64,000 bases of DNA from the NCBI GenBank assembly GCA_021234155.1, contig JAJEKV010000337.1:248001-312000 (forward strand), written 5' to 3'. The first letter of the stretch is position 1. Each line of letters begins with the position of its first letter. The notes below the pieces were generated by a model. The model worked only from the letters and a program-made list of their open reading frames with translations, had not been told where the DNA came from and did no database searches. Origin of the DNA: Isoetes taiwanensis (Eukaryota; Streptophyta; Lycopodiopsida; Isoetales; Isoetaceae). The position numbers were made by a program, and so were the translations under genes. Shown piece by piece: positions 61,979 through 64,000 of the stretch.

Positions 61979-62888
61979 ATGGCAAAGCTGGAAGACAACA
62001 AGACAACAGAGTACTTGACTTTATCAAGTCAAAAGAAGCTACATTGCTTCAAGCAGAAAGAACAGTGCAGACCGTCCATGCAAGGCCTTTATTGATGGAT
62101 CTTTCTTCATTCTTCTAAAAACATTGAAAAAAAAGGGTTTGGAAGAATGTATTTTATTATCCTGTTTAAAGCAACACAACTCATTTGTTTCGCCTATTAC
62201 AATCTCTGTCTTTGACCATATGAAGATTTATTTCCTGAGAGTTTGGATGAGTCTTATTAATAGCAGTGGCCTCCATGTTGCAATGAAGCGTGTACTTTTC
62301 TAATGGCTTAGCACATGCTAATTTCTTTGTACATAGGAGCTGTAAATGCAAGCGATAATGGAAATGTTCTTGTTGAACCAAAGGCTTTCTGTGATAAACA
62401 TGTGATGAAGGACTGCTGGGTTTGAGGATTGAAGATTATAAAGCAAAAAAAAAGCAAGTCTCTTAATCATAGAATTTTCTCATCTAGTGTATGGTATGGA
62501 GAAAGGAAGTGAAGGAACTAGCATTCCTTGCATGAAGGAAGATAGTTTGCCTAGATCTAGTACTGTAGAAAATGGAACCTCAAACTAAGTAGATTTTTAA
62601 ATAGATGCTTTTGGCATTCTGTTGCACGGAATTCACCTTCAATCTTTCTTATTATTTGCAGAGTCTAATAATGTGGAGGTCTCTTCTGTTAGCAATGGGA
62701 ATGACAAAAGCTGGAATAGGGGAAATGTGAACATGGACAAAAAGCCAAGTGTCAAAAGATGCACTCAGTGGTTAGAAAATGAAGCCGTATCTTTGTCACA
62801 TCGTTCGCCAAATGAACATTACCCAAAGGGTTTATTTGATTATTCGACGTCTAGGTTCTGCATTAGCAGCAATAATGACTACTTTTAG
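61979..62888 (+). CDS. Possible exons of an unrecognised gene
   Basis: Two exon-like segments follow good acceptors. One starts after TTTTTGCAG at 61979 and reads MAKLEDNKTTEYLTLSSQKK, or in another frame DFIKSKEATLLQAERTVQTV; both soon reach stops. The other starts after TTATTTGCAG at about 62662 and reads ESNNVEVSSVSNGNDKSWNR, then KRCTQWLENEAVSLSHRSPN, ending at a stop at 62888. The second has ordinary protein composition and could be a last exon. I cannot join the two in a consistent frame and recognise no domain. It could also be chance or decayed sequence. Confidence 0.25.
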
Positions 62889-64000
62889 CTGCTAATGGTA
62901 GGATGCTCAAAGTTTTTCTAAATGGTGAAACTGTAATTTTCATCTGAGACAGAGCAATTTGTAGTTTTTGATTCTGCAAATAGTTATTCTATGATGTAGA
63001 AAAGTGAAGGTTGGAATTTGCACTTCTAGGGTAGGACACAATGGTTTCATTTTTAAAGGTCACCATGATGAATGCTTCAGAAGGAAATCAAGATGAGTGT
63101 CAAATATACCTACTTCTGGTGTACAAGAAGTATTTGAATGCCATATGCCATCTCCCTTAATTCGTCCCTATAAATATGTCCATCAAATAGGTGAAGAAGT
63201 AGACTTGGCACTAGAGAGCTCTTTTGTTCTTTATGATCTGAAGAGATCAAAATACTGAAGACATGGATGAATTATCATCATGGTTTAGCTGAAATGGAGG
63301 GAGCAGACGGGGTGCCAATGGGTCACTATTTTAACATAATGGTTACTGTCTCCAACTAATAATGGATACCGTTTCCAACTAATCTGATCTGGTTTATTAA
63401 AACTATAGTTCATGCAATAGCATTGTTTCCTTAGAAGACAAGATCTTGCCTGTCATTAGTTCTAATTTTTTTGTTCTAAATTTTATATTCTATGCATCTC
63501 TACGATGCTTAAAGGAAAGGGTCATTTACTCATTCTTATTTATCTTGTTAGTTCTTAAATTTTCGCATGCCTTGGGAGCAATATAAAAAACATGGGAACC
63601 CTGTACACATATGTTTCTCTTCTGGTGTTTCTACATGCACCATGTAAACAACATCAAAACATAGAAAGCCCTCAGATGTATTCTCTTCTCGTGTTTCTAT
63701 ATGGTGTCAAATTTGTCTTCTATGGTGCTCATCACGATGGCATAATTGTATTCCTTGAATATGTAGCACAATAACAGGGGGTTACTTTTAGATTTTTATA
63801 CATTTTTTCACATGGTTTTTCTATGATTTCGTTGTTGTATTCGTTGAGATGTACTAAATAGTATTTCTAGAGTGCACCCTTTATGGGCCGTTGATTTTCG
63901 TTGGTTGGAACAATCCGAGGGTTGTTGTCTTTCTCTGCATGTGTTTGTGCATGAACACTGCGCATGTGTATGCATGTGCATGTGCACATGCATGTGCATG
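62889..64000. other. Gene-free stretch ending in a CATGTG repeat
   Basis: No gene supported. The last 40 bases (63961-64000) are a run of ATGTGC/CATGTG units, alternating purine and pyrimidine throughout, cut by the window end. Confidence 0.5.

Overview
The window looks like intergenic-rich nuclear DNA from a land plant, most likely a fern or another free-sporing plant. The reasons are plant-style split genes with GT-AG introns, an LTR element whose primer-binding site resembles the initiator-methionine tRNA type, a PLS-type pentatricopeptide (PPR) relic of the kind greatly expanded in ferns and lycophytes, a decayed run of PGPG-type (STPG/SHIPPO-like) motifs normally tied to cilia and flagella, and a storage-globulin relic. 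The species call is inference. There are no bacterial operons, no CRISPR array and no rRNA or tRNA gene that I can support.

Layout. 1-2.8 kb: no gene. 2.8-12.5 kb: a decayed LINE interrupted by a complete but apparently non-coding LTR retrotransposon (4683-12303) with a perfect 5-bp target duplication. 12.5-20.4 kb: AT-rich, gene-poor. 20.4-21.4 kb: pseudogene of an 11S/vicilin-type cupin globulin. 21.4-28 kb: gene-poor, with a 319-bp duplication and two long hairpins. 28.0-30.6 kb (minus): a four-exon gene for a small serine-rich protein of unknown function, whose first intron holds the PGPG-motif relic. 30.6-36 kb: three copies of a palindrome-bearing element and one more hairpin. 36-36.8 kb: PPR pseudogene. 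37-39.1 kb: GC-richer TE remnants, a CACTA-type MITE candidate and a possible HUH/HUQ-type Rep relic. 43.0-48.1 kb: a large foldback structure whose arms are 19-bp tandem arrays and about 800-bp units. 48.2-48.8 kb: a 156-bp tandem repeat. 48.8-51.1 kb (minus): relic of an unclassified transposon protein. 52.9-54.6 kb (minus): a 5'-truncated, frameshifted LINE with an AAT-type tail.

The one clear, apparently intact conserved gene is a 13-exon PELP1/RIX1-like gene (54937-60066, plus), with all exon phases matching and a 927-residue product. By family it belongs to 60S ribosome-subunit maturation. It lies about 340 bp downstream of the LINE's truncated 5' end. A possible further gene (61.9-62.9 kb) is weakly supported.

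Most of the window is layered mobile-element debris. The features most worth a second look are the foldback element, the palindrome family with compensatory changes, the Rep-like relic, the non-coding LTR element, and the hairpins that could be small-RNA precursors.
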